Under the pieces are notes generated by a model. It made no database searches. It worked only from the letters and a program-made list of their open reading frames with translations, and had not been told where the DNA came from. This document shows, piece after piece, positions 1-6,469 of a stretch of 11,584 nt of DNA. This DNA comes from Rhodothermales bacterium (GTDB lineage Bacteria; Bacteroidota; Rhodothermia; Rhodothermales; UBA10348). Position numbers and translations under genes: made by a program. The stretch lies in the NCBI GenBank assembly GCA_013003255.1, contig JABDJZ010000364.1, forward strand, positions 1 through 11,584, in the 5' to 3' direction. The first letter of the stretch is position 1. Every line of letters begins with the position of its first letter.

Positions 1-1
1 G

Positions 2-835
2 GATGGCGGTGTCCCACAGACTGGCGACTGGGACCACCCCGGCTGGACTGACGCCGAAGACCGTCGACTGGTATCCTCCATCGCGGTCGTCGACCCTGCG
101 TCCGGGACTTCGCTTCTGTTTGACGCCACGCCTGACCTTCCCGAACAACTCCGCCGCCTGCATTCGGTGGGCGCGAGGGGCATGCCGGAAATCTTCCTGA
201 CCCACGCCCACATGGGTCACTACACCGGCCTGATGTGGCTTGGGCACGAGTCCCTCGGCGCGCAACAGGTCTCCGTGCACGGAATGCCCCGGATGAGCCG
301 GTACCTGGAGCAGAACGGTCCGTGGTCCCAGTTGGTGGTCTACGAGAACATCGTGCTTCAACCTCTGGCGGCCGATTCAACCGTCGTTCGCGGCCCCTTT
401 CGTGTAACTCCGATTCTCGTACCCCACCGCCAGGAGTTCTCCGAGGTCGTCGGGTATCGGATCGAGGGGCCCGAACGCTCGGTTCTCTTCATCCCCGACA
501 TCGATTCCTGGGAGGAATGGGATGCCTGGGGCAGGTCGATCGAAGAAGAAATCTCGCGGGTCGATCTGGCCTACCTGGACGCGACGTTTTTCGGGGACGG
601 TGAGATCCCGGGACGTGACATGAGCGGATTTCCGCATCCGTTCATCACGCACTCCATGGAGCGGTTCGACGCCCTTCCCGCGGAAGTCCGAAGCCGGATA
701 CGATTCATCCACCTCAATCACACGAACCCGGCTCTGTGGGAAGGCCGGGAACGGACACAGGTCCTGGAAGCTGGATTCGGATTGGCTCGCGAAGGAGAGA
801 TCGAGACCCTCCTCGCCCCGCCTACCACTCCATGA
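2..835 (+). CDS. PqqB-like MBL-fold metallohydrolase, 5'-truncated by the window edge
   Basis: The reading frame is open from base 2 to a TGA at 833-835, giving 277 visible residues. The true start lies upstream of the window, and the internal GTG at 167 is not the start. The visible N-terminus DGGVPQTGDWDHPGW resembles the first-strand region of PqqB-like proteins (usually xQDGGxPQ). The metal motif is THAHMGHYTGL (visible H68, H70, H73), so the Asp of the canonical HxHxDH is Gly here. I recall the same change in Bacteroidota relatives of this family, so it is probably not a recent lesion. Further blocks that look conserved are NGPWSQLV, VPHRQEFSEVVGYRI, FIPDIDSW, LDATFF and HLNHTNP, which supply more His/Asp ligands. 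No other pqq gene is visible, so a PQQ role is unsupported and the substrate is unknown. The 3' end overlaps the convergent cytochrome gene by 14 bp. Confidence 0.85.
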   Translation, partial: DGGVPQTGDWDHPGWTDAEDRRLVSSIAVVDPASGTSLLFDATPDLPEQLRRLHSVGARGMPEIFLTHAHMGHYTGLMWLGHESLGAQQVSVHGMPRMSRYLEQNGPWSQLVVYENIVLQPLAADSTVVRGPFRVTPILVPHRQEFSEVVGYRIEGPERSVLFIPDIDSWEEWDAWGRSIEEEISRVDLAYLDATFFGDGEIPGRDMSGFPHPFITHSMERFDALPAEVRSRIRFIHLNHTNPALWEGRERTQVLEAGFGLAREGEIETLLAPPTTP

Positions 836-1670
836 TCCCCTTGTAGACGGCTTCCATCTCCTCGTCGGTCATGTTGGCGAAGGCCCGCCAGGGCATGTAG
901 TAGGGGTCCAGTTCCTTCCCTCCGGGGGTCACGCCGGTCCGAAGCGTGGTCACGAAGCCCTCCAGGTCCCAACCCCGAACGGACGCCAGACTCGGCCCCA
1001 ACGGCGAAGCAGGATCCGGAGGCTGGGTGCCTTCCAGGTCCGCGCCGTGGCAGGCAACGCAGATCGTCTTGATTCGGTACTTCCCGAACTCTGCAGTGGG
1101 ACCGAAATCCGGCATCTCGGGACGCGGTCCCCACTTGCCGATTTCGTGAGAGATGGCCAGCGGTGCCCCGGTACCGGCAATCAACTTTCCGAGTGGCTTG
1201 AGTTCGGTATGAGGCAGTTCTTCGCCCGCCGGCTCCAGCGTCTGGAGGTAGGCGATGAGGTCCTCGATCTCGGAGTCGCTCACATTGTTGAAGAGGTCCG
1301 AAGGCATAATCAGGAGGCTCCGGCCATCGGCGGCCATGCCGTAGCGAATGGCCCGGTCCCAGTCTTCGGACGAATAGTCCTCAGCTACTCGGGTGAGGTT
1401 CGTCGCGACGACGCGGAACGGTGGTGCGTCCACCATGAGGGCACCTTCCAGGCCGCTTTGGTGACACTCTTGGCAGGCGAGGATCCTCGAGAGGTACTCG
1501 CCGTGTGCGATTGACGCAGAATCCGCGGGGATATCGAGCGCCGCCAGTTCGACATCGACCGGCGTGGCCATGATCTTCCCGCCCCGGTTGATGAGGAATA
1601 CAGCCACCAGGACCAGAAGGACTGCGACGGACAGCACAACGCGTGCCGCCCATTTGACAAATGTGCGCAT
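822..1670 (-). CDS. Membrane-anchored di-haem cytochrome c
   Basis: This 282-aa protein has an N-terminal hydrophobic segment (about residues 9-27) after R2, K6 and R10 and shows no clear signal-peptidase site, which fits a membrane anchor with the haem domains on the periplasmic side. Two class-I cytochrome c domains follow. Haem 1 is at C66-Q-E-C69-H70 with likely axial M122 (IMPSDLF). Haem 2 is at C204-V-A-C207-H208 with likely axial M259 (YYMPWRAF). The first domain contains a TNLTRV...IRYGMAADGRSL stretch resembling di- and tri-haem cytochrome subunits of membrane dehydrogenases, but no dehydrogenase gene is adjacent. It probably carries electrons in the respiratory chain; the partner is unknown. 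It lies 53 bp downstream of the PhnP-like gene on the same strand, with a 16-bp palindrome in between. The region before the ATG has no Shine-Dalgarno sequence. Its TAG (822-824) lies inside the end of the convergent MBL gene. Confidence 0.88.
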   Translation of the reverse strand: MRTFVKWAARVVLSVAVLLVLVAVFLINRGGKIMATPVDVELAALDIPADSASIAHGEYLSRILACQECHQSGLEGALMVDAPPFRVVATNLTRVAEDYSSEDWDRAIRYGMAADGRSLLIMPSDLFNNVSDSEIEDLIAYLQTLEPAGEELPHTELKPLGKLIAGTGAPLAISHEIGKWGPRPEMPDFGPTAEFGKYRIKTICVACHGADLEGTQPPDPASPLGPSLASVRGWDLEGFVTTLRTGVTPGGKELDPYYMPWRAFANMTDEEMEAVYKGIMEW

Positions 1671-1708
1671 GGGATCAGGGGAGCAGGTTCAACACCCCAT
1701 TGTAATTC

Positions 1709-1724
1709 AGAGGGACGTCCCTCT
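1709..1724. repeat. Perfect 16-bp palindrome between PhnP-like gene and cytochrome c
   Basis: AGAGGGACGTCCCTCT is exactly self-complementary, centred between 1716 and 1717. After one mismatched pair it continues for two more A/T pairs (1706-1727). It covers the last base of the PhnP-like stop codon (TGA read from 1726 to 1724) and lies 38 bp upstream of the cytochrome start. It could be a dimeric-regulator operator for the cytochrome gene, or an RNA hairpin with a 6-bp stem and 4-nt loop. No U-tract follows on the minus strand, so a simple intrinsic terminator is unlikely. Confidence 0.6.
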
Positions 1725-2512
1725 CAAATACCCAGCTTCAAACCGTCGTAGGCCAGCTTGACCCCTGCCGGTAGTTCCGCATCTTCTTCCGCGTGCAGGA
1801 CCGAGTGCGTCATGTGGACAAACCACGTCTCCCGGGCGCCGACCTCGCGAGACACCGCCACCGCCTCGTCCAGCGAGAAATGGGTCGCATGCGGTGCCCG
1901 CCGCAAGGCGTCCAGAACGAGGACCTGCACGCCGTCGAGCAGATCCATGCTTGCGGGCGGAATGTGATTCGTATCCGTGAGGTAGGCAAAGTCGCCCACA
2001 CGATAGCCGTAGACCGGCGTCGATCCGTGTCGCGCCGGGATGGGCGTAACGGTCACCCCGGAATCGCTGCCCCTGGACTCGACCGTGAACGGCGATTCCC
2101 CCAACCGGACCAGCGAGAGATTCGGCACGCCCGGATACGACCGGTCCTCAAAGATGTAGTCGAACTTCCGCCGCAGGATCTCCTCGGTCTCCGGCGGTGC
2201 GAAACAGGGAATCGGTGCCCGGTTCTGGAAGAAAAAGGGCCGTAGATCGTCGAGTCCCACCACGTGATCAAAGTGGTGGTGGGTGATCAGGACCGCGTCA
2301 ATGTGGGTCAGTCCCTCCCGGAGCGCCTGACTCCGAAAATCCGGGCCGGCATCGATCAGGATTGACACGCCATTCGCCTCCACCAGAGCCGAGCATCGGG
2401 TTCGCACATCGCGCGGATCGCGTGATTGGCACACGCGACAGTCACAGCCGATGACCGGAATTCCCGTGGAAGTGCCCGTGCCCAGGAGCGTGACCCGGAC
2501 CGGATCACCCAT
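1724..2512 (-). CDS. PhnP-like MBL-fold phosphodiesterase
   Basis: This 262-aa protein matches the PhnP layout from end to end. The N-terminus is LLGTGTSTGIPVIGCDC, and C23, C25 and C28 correspond to the three Cys of the structural zinc site in E. coli PhnP. The catalytic motif is H78-H-H80-F-D82-H83, followed by H162 (ARHGSTPVYGY), D180 (YLTDTNHIP) and H233 with H236 (VHMTHSV). H236 corresponds to the fourth ligand of the structural zinc. The C-terminus YDGLKLGI is also typical. E. coli PhnP opens cyclic phosphodiesters in phosphonate breakdown, but no phn genes are visible here, so the physiological substrate is not known; 2',3'-cyclic nucleotides or related phosphodiesters are possible. 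The start ATG overlaps the end of the upstream 96-aa gene by 8 bp, which suggests translational coupling. The predicted location is the cytoplasm. Confidence 0.87.
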   Translation of the reverse strand: MGDPVRVTLLGTGTSTGIPVIGCDCRVCQSRDPRDVRTRCSALVEANGVSILIDAGPDFRSQALREGLTHIDAVLITHHHFDHVVGLDDLRPFFFQNRAPIPCFAPPETEEILRRKFDYIFEDRSYPGVPNLSLVRLGESPFTVESRGSDSGVTVTPIPARHGSTPVYGYRVGDFAYLTDTNHIPPASMDLLDGVQVLVLDALRRAPHATHFSLDEAVAVSREVGARETWFVHMTHSVLHAEEDAELPAGVKLAYDGLKLGI

Positions 2513-2795
2513 CTGCGTCCTCGGTCAGTTCGACCTCGACAGCGGCGGACCATGCGTCTTCCAGCGCGCGACGCACCACCGGCCGGAGGTAAATGGTGTC
2601 GACCGGCAGCGTTCTCAGGCTCCTTGCCAACACCGCCAGATGCGCCTCCGGCGGATGATTCTTGTTGAGCATCAAGAGGGTCTCATCGTGCCTGACACAG
2701 AGACCACCTCGAAAGCTGCCCCTCTCGCGCCGAACCGGAATTCCCAGCTCGCGCACCGCCTGTTCCAGTTCTCTGACTACCTGCTGGACCTTCAT
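2505..2795 (-). CDS. Conserved-looking small protein of unknown function (96 aa)
   Basis: I cannot name this protein. It is 96 aa, soluble, with no signal peptide, no membrane segment and a single Cys. The N-terminus (VVRELEQAVRELGIPV) looks helical. It is followed by SFRGGLCVRHDETLLMLNK, then a helical stretch (PPEAHLAVLARSLRTL) and the block DTIYLRPVVRRALEDAW. From memory, a FRGGxCxxxxxxLxxxNK...YxxPxVRxxLE pattern occurs in short unannotated proteins of Bacteroidota and some thermophiles; I cannot verify that here. Support for being a real gene comes from position: it starts 15 bp after the outer-membrane-type gene and its TGA overlaps the ATG of the PhnP-like gene by 8 bp, so it sits inside a compact operon. 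There is no Shine-Dalgarno sequence at the start. Confidence 0.75.
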   Translation of the reverse strand: MKVQQVVRELEQAVRELGIPVRRERGSFRGGLCVRHDETLLMLNKNHPPEAHLAVLARSLRTLPVDTIYLRPVVRRALEDAWSAAVEVELTEDADG

Positions 2796-2810
2796 GTCCG
2801 AAACATACGA

Positions 2811-3536
2811 CTACCAGGTCAGACCAACCCGCAGCGCCTGCGTGGATCCGCGGTAGGTCACCTTACCGGAGCCGGCGGCATCGAACGCGTCCGGACCACC
2901 CACGCGCCAGTTCTGAAGCCTGAATCCATAGCCTACCAGGAGGCCAAATCGATCTGTCAGCCCGTCGAAACGGACTTCAAGGTCGGTGTCGAGTAGCGTC
3001 GTGCGTCCGCCTGACGTGCCGAAGGATCGCGTGGCCAGGCCGATGCCGGGCGCCGCGTGACCAAGAACCCTGATTTGCCCGAAGCTGTGCCGGATACCGA
3101 GCCCCGCGCCGAGTCCGATGCCGGTGTACTCGAATGCGGCGAACTCGGTGTTCTCCTCCACACGGCGAATGCGTCGGTACGTGGAATGAAGCATCACCGG
3201 AACGTAGAACCACTGACCTTCCAGCTGGTCTCCCAGCAACTCGCCTTTGATGGCGAGATTGATGTCGAACAGGTCCATCTCGCGGTCACCCGCAGTCCCG
3301 TTTCCCCGGTATACCGACGCATGCAGCCCGGCCCGGGTAAACACCAGGCCATAGACGGAATCGTCGAATCGAAACGCAATCGCCGAGTTCTCGTGTTCCA
3401 GTTCGAACGTGACCGGAACGAAAGCCGCTCCCACACCGATGCGTGCGTCCAGCGGCTGACCAAATGCAGGACCGGCTGCCAGCGCCGTCAATGCGGCAAG
3501 GACCATCCAGGCCGCGGCCGGACGCATTGGACTCAT
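2811..3536 (-). CDS. Secreted beta-barrel-like outer membrane protein
   Basis: This 241-aa protein has a signal peptide (MSPMRPAAAWMVLAALTALA, hydrophobic core about 9-21) with likely cleavage after AFG at residue 26, before Q27. The mature part alternates polar and hydrophobic residues in short Gly-rich strands (for example YTGIGLGAGLGIRHSF and RFGLLVGYGFRLQNW). It ends in LRVGLTW, the terminal-aromatic pattern of outer-membrane beta-barrels recognised by BamA. The size suits an 8- to 10-strand barrel. No Cys, enzymatic motif or TonB box is evident, so transport versus structural role cannot be decided. The ATG overlaps the TGA of the ribonuclease gene as ATGA (3533-3536), which implies translational coupling to a cytoplasmic RNA-decay enzyme, an odd pairing. 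M4 is an alternative start that still leaves a workable signal peptide. Confidence 0.78.
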   Translation of the reverse strand: MSPMRPAAAWMVLAALTALAAGPAFGQPLDARIGVGAAFVPVTFELEHENSAIAFRFDDSVYGLVFTRAGLHASVYRGNGTAGDREMDLFDINLAIKGELLGDQLEGQWFYVPVMLHSTYRRIRRVEENTEFAAFEYTGIGLGAGLGIRHSFGQIRVLGHAAPGIGLATRSFGTSGGRTTLLDTDLEVRFDGLTDRFGLLVGYGFRLQNWRVGGPDAFDAAGSGKVTYRGSTQALRVGLTW

Positions 3537-6379
3537 GTCTTCTCGGAGGTCGTTTCCTGGGATTCCGTGGTGTGACTGGATGAGTATCGCAAACGGAACG
3601 GCTGCGGCGTGGGTGTTTTCGCGCGAACGGTTTCTTCGCGGGCCCGCGGTGTCTCGCGGTCTTCGTGGTCCGCTCCGTTACTGGCTGGCGTGTCCACTTC
3701 TGCCGGGGAATCATCGCTCGACCGGTCCTCTGTGGTGCCGGAATCGCTGGCTTTTGGGCGGGAGCGCTTGGCGCGCTTCGCGGGGGCTTCTGACGTCGAA
3801 CCGGACTCGGCTGAGGTTTCGGCCGCGGTCTTGACTGCCGACGATTCGGCTGGCGTCTCGACTGCCGAGGCTTCTGCCGGGCTTCCCGTCTCAGGCGTCG
3901 TGGCTACCGCTCCTGCTGCAACGCCCTCTACTGCTTCCTCGGCCTTGGCAGCTCGGGAGCGCGAACCGCGAGCAGGACCGGAGCGCGGGGTGCGAGCCGG
4001 CTTCTCGGTAGTCGAAGGATCCTCGGCGCGAGTTGACTCCTCAGAGCGCGATGAGCCTTCCGAGCGCGAGGAGCGCGAAGACCGCTCGGACCTCGGAGAA
4101 CGTTCTGAAGGTGAGGACGCTTCGGACCGCGATGGCCTCTCGGACCGTGAGGAGCGCTCGGACCGCGAGGACTCTTCAGACCGCGAAGAACGCCCGGACC
4201 GAGAAGACTCTTCAGACCGTGACGAACGCCCGGACCGAGAAGACTCTTCAGACCGTGTCGAACGCCCGGACCGAGAAGACTCTTCAGACCGTGACGAACG
4301 CTCTGATTTCGATGACCGCTCTGACCTGGACCCGCGTCCTGATCCGGAGCGCTCTGACCGGGACCCGCGACCTGACCCGGAACGCTCAGATCCCGACCTG
4401 CGGCCTGAATCAGAGGATCTCTCGGACTTGGCGTCCGAAACCTCGGATTCTGCCTTTGGAGCCTCCTTCTTGACGTCCGCGGTAGCAGCCGATGACTTGT
4501 CTGCACCCTTCGAGGCCTTCTTCTTGCGTCCGCGACGAGGTGGGCGCCGAATCTCCTTCCCGTTCGTCTCATCGTAGAACCGGAAGCGGGCCGGGTCCAT
4601 TCCGGCCGAATCCTCCAGAATGACCTGCATTCTGTACTTGAGCAGGCACCGAAGGCCGAACGGGATCCAGCCCTTGGCCAGGTAGGCCGCCGTAAACGGG
4701 TGCACCTTCAGCCGAACCGCACCCTTCCACCGCGCAGCACCGAATGCTTCGAGCCAGTCGGTGATGCGCGTAATCACAGTCTCGGGATCCAGATCCCTGG
4801 GACGCTCGCGCACCATCCGCTCACGTGCGGGAGCCGCATCGCCGACAGGGGGCGTTCCGGTATCGAACGCATCGTCCTCGTGCATCTCGGAGAACGTGTG
4901 CGTGATGCTTGGACGCAACCGCTGACGCGTGATCTGCATGAGCCCGAAATCACTCATCGGCAGCACCTTGGTCACCGCGCGATCATTCCGGAATTCCTTG
5001 CGGATCTGCTCATAAACCTTTCGACGACTGCGCTCGCTGCGCATGTCGATGAAGTCAATAACCAGGATGCCGCCGAGGTCACGCAACCGGATCTGTCTGG
5101 CGATGACCTTGGCCGCCTCGAGGTTGACCTTGAGGGAGTTGTCCTCCTGTGAGAGCCCCCGTCCGGCGCGACCCGAGTTGACGTCGACCACGTGCATGGC
5201 CTCGGTCTGCTCTATGAACAGGTACCCACCGGATGGCAGGTTTACACGGCTCTCGAAGGCTTCACTCACGGATCTCTCAATGCCCACAGACCGAAAGACG
5301 GGAGTCTTCTTGTCATGCAGAATGACTTTAGCGCCCATCTCCGGCGCGATGGCCTGGACGTACCCCTTGATGTTGCGGTACATCCGCTGATCATCAATCA
5401 GAATGCGGTCGAAGTCCTCGGAAAAGAGGTCCCGCATGATCGAGGACACCATGTTGACGTCCTCGTAGACCGGTGCCGGAGGCTTGGGCCGCTCGGCCAG
5501 TCGGTCTTCGATGGCCTTCCACTTTTCCTTGAGGAGTCGCAGGTCCGTGTCCAGGGCCTTGGCGTTCTGGCCCTCGGCTACCGTCCGGACAATCACGCCG
5601 AACCCGTCGGGGAGGAGCATCTTGGCCAGCGCTCGCAGACGGCGTCGTTCCTTGAACGAAGACACCTTCTTGGACACGGCCACGTAGTTGGCCATGGGGA
5701 CGAGGACAAGAAAGCGACCTGCAAGGGAGATATCGGTGGTAACCCGACTGCCCTTCTGTGCGATGGGCTCCTTGGAAATCTTTACAAGGATGGGCTGGTC
5801 CCGCTTGAGGAAGGTCTCTGGCGGCACGCCCTCCTCGCCCGAATCATTCGAGCGGTCGTTGGACCGGTTCCTGGAGGAACGCCCACGCTGAGAGCGTTGA
5901 CTCTGACCGGCCTTGCGTCGACCGCGTCCGCGCTGTCCTGCAAGGCGGCGGTGTCGTCCCTCGCTCCCGTTCTCTGACTGCTCAGCAGCGAGTTCAACTT
6001 CCGGATCCTCCGCCCCATCCTCGAGACGCTTGCGTCTGGGAGCGCTTACGGGCCTGCGCCTGCGACCTGCCCTTGCCTTCTGGACGTGGCCCGGCGCAAA
6101 CTTGGCGATCTCCGGCTTCTCAAGCTGGGCGTACTCCAGCCAGTCAGCAATGCTCTCGGTCAGATCCGAGAAATGGAGGAACGCGTCCTGTTTCTGACCG
6201 ATATCGACGAACGCCGCCTGGATGCTCGGCATGACGCGCCGAATCTTCCCGACAAACAGGTTGCCGATCGTGCGCTCGTGTTCTTCGGTCTCAATAAACA
6301 GCTCGGCCAGATCGCCACCCTCAACGATGGCGATTCGGGTATTCTGGCCGTCGGTGTTAATGACAAGCTCTTTGGACAT
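3533..6379 (-). CDS. rng: Rne/Rng-family endoribonuclease with SR-rich tail and S1-domain insertion
   Basis: This 948-aa protein probably cleaves single-stranded RNA in mRNA decay and rRNA processing. Residues 1-40 match the family N-terminus (MSKELVINTDGQNTRIAIVE). The S1 domain starts at about 39 (GNLFVGKIRRVMPSIQAAFVDIG) and resumes near 195 (QPILVKISKEP), split by an Arg/Gly/Ser-rich insertion at about 100-186. The 5'-sensor/RNase H-like part follows, with TDISLAGRFLVLVP near 215-228. The DNase I-like catalytic site is intact: D399 and N401 in VVDVNSGR, D442 in VIDFIDM, equivalent to E. coli D303, N305 and D346. The Zn-link CPxC that should follow RQRLRPS is absent; residues 498-503 read EMHEDD, and the only Cys in the protein is C578. 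The small-domain-like region ends near 610. Residues 611-948 are low-complexity: a basic RRPPRRGRKKK patch, Ser/Arg/Glu repeats (about 652-782), then an Ala/Glu/Thr-rich stretch. The gene heads the minus-strand operon. No Shine-Dalgarno sequence precedes the ATG. Confidence 0.93.
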   Translation of the reverse strand: MSKELVINTDGQNTRIAIVEGGDLAELFIETEEHERTIGNLFVGKIRRVMPSIQAAFVDIGQKQDAFLHFSDLTESIADWLEYAQLEKPEIAKFAPGHVQKARAGRRRRPVSAPRRKRLEDGAEDPEVELAAEQSENGSEGRHRRLAGQRGRGRRKAGQSQRSQRGRSSRNRSNDRSNDSGEEGVPPETFLKRDQPILVKISKEPIAQKGSRVTTDISLAGRFLVLVPMANYVAVSKKVSSFKERRRLRALAKMLLPDGFGVIVRTVAEGQNAKALDTDLRLLKEKWKAIEDRLAERPKPPAPVYEDVNMVSSIMRDLFSEDFDRILIDDQRMYRNIKGYVQAIAPEMGAKVILHDKKTPVFRSVGIERSVSEAFESRVNLPSGGYLFIEQTEAMHVVDVNSGRAGRGLSQEDNSLKVNLEAAKVIARQIRLRDLGGILVIDFIDMRSERSRRKVYEQIRKEFRNDRAVTKVLPMSDFGLMQITRQRLRPSITHTFSEMHEDDAFDTGTPPVGDAAPARERMVRERPRDLDPETVITRITDWLEAFGAARWKGAVRLKVHPFTAAYLAKGWIPFGLRCLLKYRMQVILEDSAGMDPARFRFYDETNGKEIRRPPRRGRKKKASKGADKSSAATADVKKEAPKAESEVSDAKSERSSDSGRRSGSERSGSGRGSRSERSGSGRGSRSERSSKSERSSRSEESSRSGRSTRSEESSRSGRSSRSEESSRSGRSSRSEESSRSERSSRSERPSRSEASSPSERSPRSERSSRSSRSEGSSRSEESTRAEDPSTTEKPARTPRSGPARGSRSRAAKAEEAVEGVAAGAVATTPETGSPAEASAVETPAESSAVKTAAETSAESGSTSEAPAKRAKRSRPKASDSGTTEDRSSDDSPAEVDTPASNGADHEDRETPRAREETVRAKTPTPQPFRLRYSSSHTTESQETTSEKT
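4161..4304. repeat. Four tandem 36-bp repeats inside the ribonuclease tail
   Basis: The motif ACTCTTCAGACCG (plus strand) recurs at 4171, 4207, 4243 and 4279, exactly 36 bp apart. The units run 4161-4196, 4197-4232, 4233-4268 and 4269-4304, with few differences between the central copies. In frame on the minus strand each unit encodes a 12-residue block of the type RSGRSSRSEESS, so copy number can change without breaking the frame. High identity at silent positions indicates recent slippage or unequal recombination. Confidence 0.9.
4323..4388. repeat. Two tandem 33-bp repeats inside the ribonuclease tail
   Basis: Units at 4323-4355 and 4356-4388 share most bases and encode two copies of the 11-residue block SERSGSGRGSR on the minus strand. 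The period differs from the neighbouring 36-bp array, so the Ser/Arg tail grew by at least two separate duplication events. Confidence 0.75.
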
Positions 6380-6433
6380 GGAATTGGTACAGCCGCACGC
6401 CTGTCCCCCTGCGATCGCCCGACTCCGCGGGCC

Positions 6434-6469
6434 GGCTGACGGTCCGCGCCTGCGGATCCTGGGTCAGCC
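6434..6469 (-). promoter_or_regulatory. Stem-loop in the putative leader of the ribonuclease gene
   Basis: Arms 6434-6440 (GGCTGAC) and 6463-6469 (GTCAGCC) pair perfectly over 7 bp. Inside them 6441-6447 pairs with 6452-6458 except for one position (G-T on the plus strand, C-A on the minus strand), leaving a 4-nt bulge (6459-6462) and a 4-nt loop. The structure ends 54 nt upstream of the ribonuclease ATG, so it would lie in the 5' UTR if transcription begins further upstream. Leader hairpins mediate autoregulation of E. coli rne; a similar role here is inference. Confidence 0.45.

Noticed and set aside
167..169. GTG at 167 as the start of the left-edge MBL gene
   Set aside because: The same frame is open to the window edge and encodes the conserved DGGVPQ strand, so the gene starts outside the window.
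4161..4304. CRISPR-like array because of a regular 36-bp period
   Set aside because: The repeats are contiguous with no unique spacers, and they are in frame inside a protein tail.
3609..4577. 322-codon open frame on the plus strand, opposite the ribonuclease tail
   Set aside because: It is the mirror of the Ser/Arg/Glu repeats (an Asp/Arg/Ser-rich translation with no domain), and the minus-strand frame continues a recognised enzyme. Low-complexity GC-rich repeats keep several frames open.
6411..6418. GCGATCGC octamer as a HIP1-type or methylation element
   Set aside because: It is a single occurrence in GC-rich DNA; chance is sufficient.
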